DNA from: Candidatus Cloacimonadota bacterium
GTDB taxonomy: Bacteria; Cloacimonadota; Cloacimonadia; Cloacimonadales; PWNZ01
DNA: 64,000 nt
Direction of reading: 5' to 3'
NCBI GenBank assembly: GCA_003564155.1
Contig: PWOA01000042.1
Coordinates: 1-64,000, forward strand
The notes under the pieces were generated by a model. The model had not been told where the DNA came from. It did no database searches and was given only the letters and a program-made list of their open reading frames with translations. This document shows, in pieces, positions 62,012 through 64,000 of this stretch; the first letter of the stretch is position 1; each line of letters opens with the position of its first letter. The translations under genes were made by a program, and so were the position numbers.

Positions 62012-62556
62012 TGGAAACTAGGCATATTAAAGATTTTACTCTCGCCGTTGTGGTCATTATCCTTATTGCGTTTTTAATTCATGCTATTGGTATTATGAGG
62101 ACCTCTTTCGAAATTCCAGATGAATCAATTTATAAAGACTTAGCAATTGACCAACAGTTGCTAGCTCAGATTCAACAAATAGAAGAATCGATAAGTGATC
62201 GAATGGATTTCGTATTTACTGTAACCAGAGATCCTTTAGAACAAAATATAGTCTTAAGAACGCAAGTCGACCTTGAACAAGAATGGCGGGAAAAGGTTAA
62301 ATCGATGATTAGGTTAGCTGCTACTTATGTTGATGATAGAGGCAATAGAAGAGCTTCTATTGATTACCAAGGCGAAGTAAAAGCCTATGAGATTGGTGAT
62401 TATATAGATAATAATCGCATAGAAAGCATAGTTAGTGGCAGAGTTACTCTAGCTTATAACGGTAGGGAACAGATATTGGAAGTAGAGCCAATACCTTCTA
62501 GACCACGTAGGATAGAGAGAGATAGAAGAGATAGACAAAGAGAATACGTATGGTAA
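62011..62556 (+). CDS. PilP-position inner-membrane protein
   Basis: N-terminal TM, C-terminal EVKAYEIGDYIDNNRIESIVSGRVTLAYNGREQILEVEPIP resembles a PilP homology region; lies between pilO and pilQ. Confidence 0.55.
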   Translation: METRHIKDFTLAVVVIILIAFLIHAIGIMRTSFEIPDESIYKDLAIDQQLLAQIQQIEESISDRMDFVFTVTRDPLEQNIVLRTQVDLEQEWREKVKSMIRLAATYVDDRGNRRASIDYQGEVKAYEIGDYIDNNRIESIVSGRVTLAYNGREQILEVEPIPSRPRRIERDRRDRQREYVW

Positions 62557-62578
62557 ATAAAAGCAAAAAGGAGTATAT

Positions 62579-64000
62579 ATGTTCATTTTAAAATCCGCTG
62601 TTAAGGTTAGCCTTACCGAGAAATTCCTTAACTCGGTGGTTAAGTCTAAACTGATATTATTGCTCACCTTGATAGGAGTAATTTTCAGCTTGAATATTTA
62701 TGGACAAGGCACTGATTTGTTGGATACAAAAGTTACGATTGATGCTGTTGACGCAACACTATCAAACGTGTTGACAACAATGGCTAGATTGAGCGATACT
62801 AACATAGTATTAGCTTCTGATCCTGTTGAAGAAGATGAAGAACCAAGGATAACAGTGCAACTTAAAGAGATTCAAATAGAACAGGCGTTATCACTGGTAG
62901 TTAAAGTAGTTGGTTTATCTTATCGCTTAATAGGCGAGAATACCTTTATTGTTGGTCCTAAAGCTCGTATTGAAGAAGAAGTTGGCGAGCGAAGTTATAC
63001 AATATTTTTAAATTATGTTGATGCAGACAGAATCGTGAGAGCATTAGATATTATGGCTGGCGAAGCTGTTGAGATACAAGGACAGAACGCTATTCTTGTT
63101 CGTGCAAATCCTGTGACATTTTCAGAGATTAGCCGTAGAATTCAAGAGATTGATGTTCCTCAAAAACAAATTGTAATCAGAGCAAGATTAATAGAGGTTG
63201 CTGTATCCGATTCAAAGAAATTAGGAATTGACTGGTCTAAACTGAACAGTTTGACTACAATATTCGCTGAAAACCCTGTCAATGCAGATGGTGTAGGTTT
63301 GCCGTATGAGTATTCAGATATTACTGGAGCTATTCCACATGGCACTTCTACTCCTCTCGGAGAATTACCAGATGCTCAATACTTCCAAAAAATGGATGAT
63401 TGGGGTGATGTTGGTAAATTCAGTAGACAATTAACTGCTTTTGATATAACTATTGACTGGTTATTAGCAAACAGTGCCGCTAAGCTGTTGACTGATACGA
63501 GAATTACAGCTTTAAATGGCGAAAATGCCGAGATTCACATTGGCGAGGTTGTGCCTTTTGTAGTTACCGATAGAGAGTATAGAGTTCAAGTTGAACGTGA
63601 AGAAGTTGGAATCATGTTAAAGGTAACTCCTACGGTAAACAAAGATGGTCAAATAACAACTTCAATTAATCCGGAAGTAAGTTCAGTGACGGAATTAGTA
63701 GCGGGATTTGTTCCCAGAACTAAAGTTAGAAGGTTACAATCAACAGTAACTGTTCCTGATGGTAACAAGATTATTTTAGGCGGTCTATTAAGTAGTACTA
63801 TTATAACTTCCGAAAACAGAGTACCAATATTAGGTGACCTACCTTTTATAGGGAAATTGTTCAGACATCTTCACGAAGAAATTGATACTACAGATTTGAT
63901 CATCGAACTAACTCCGCGGATCGTAAACCTCGAAGAACATCAAGTAGAGTATGAAGTCGATGAGAGGCTAGATCGAAGACTTATTCGTGAAATTAATTAG
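62579..64000 (+). CDS. pilQ: type IV pilus secretin
   Basis: STN-like VTIDAVDATLSNVLTTMARLSDTNIVL; secretin core VVPFVVTDREYRVQVEREEVGIMLKVTPTVNKDGQITTSINPEVSSV, VPDGNKIILGGLLSS, VPILGDLPFIGKLFRH. Stop codon is the last three bases of the window. Confidence 0.93.
   Translation: MFILKSAVKVSLTEKFLNSVVKSKLILLLTLIGVIFSLNIYGQGTDLLDTKVTIDAVDATLSNVLTTMARLSDTNIVLASDPVEEDEEPRITVQLKEIQIEQALSLVVKVVGLSYRLIGENTFIVGPKARIEEEVGERSYTIFLNYVDADRIVRALDIMAGEAVEIQGQNAILVRANPVTFSEISRRIQEIDVPQKQIVIRARLIEVAVSDSKKLGIDWSKLNSLTTIFAENPVNADGVGLPYEYSDITGAIPHGTSTPLGELPDAQYFQKMDDWGDVGKFSRQLTAFDITIDWLLANSAAKLLTDTRITALNGENAEIHIGEVVPFVVTDREYRVQVEREEVGIMLKVTPTVNKDGQITTSINPEVSSVTELVAGFVPRTKVRRLQSTVTVPDGNKIILGGLLSSTIITSENRVPILGDLPFIGKLFRHLHEEIDTTDLIIELTPRIVNLEEHQVEYEVDERLDRRLIREIN

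Overview
AT-rich bacterial chromosome segment. Gene content, and a 3-keto-5-aminohexanoate cleavage enzyme that resembles the Cloacimonas Kce as I remember it, suggest a Candidatus Cloacimonetes-type genome; this assignment is inference. Most of the window is ordinary housekeeping and energy-metabolism DNA: pyrG, an MsbA-like ABC exporter, dxs-mnmE-ruvB-htrA-trmB-dgt-prfB-uppS-cdsA, rpmB, recA-recX, clpB, pckA with a full rnfCDGEAB set, rplU-rpmA-rng, a Met/Arg/His tRNA cluster, rph, gap, fba, a tandem pair of SurA/PpiC-like proteins, and a type IV pilus block (pilA, pilT, two minor prepilins, pilM-N-O-P-like-Q). Less ordinary features: (i) the end of an IS3-like element at the left edge, with a 19-bp inverted match to its terminus at about 29.55 kb; (ii) a decayed REP-associated (Y1/HUH) transposase with an in-frame TGA, bracketed by palindromes, one a perfect 24-bp stem; (iii) a preserved RF2 +1 programmed frameshift in prfB; (iv) an untracked 59-aa membrane ORF paralogous to the C-terminus of its neighbour; (v) a perfect 32-bp palindrome after gap; (vi) a sigma-54-like promoter before pilA; (vii) minor prepilins with very long leaders; (viii) an MnmE with an unusual insertion. 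I found no CRISPR array, prophage or recognisable defence island. I do not see strong evidence for a wholly new multi-gene system; the best novelty candidates are the kce/aminotransferase/thiolase cluster, the tandem PPIase-TPR proteins and the RAYT/palindrome remnant.
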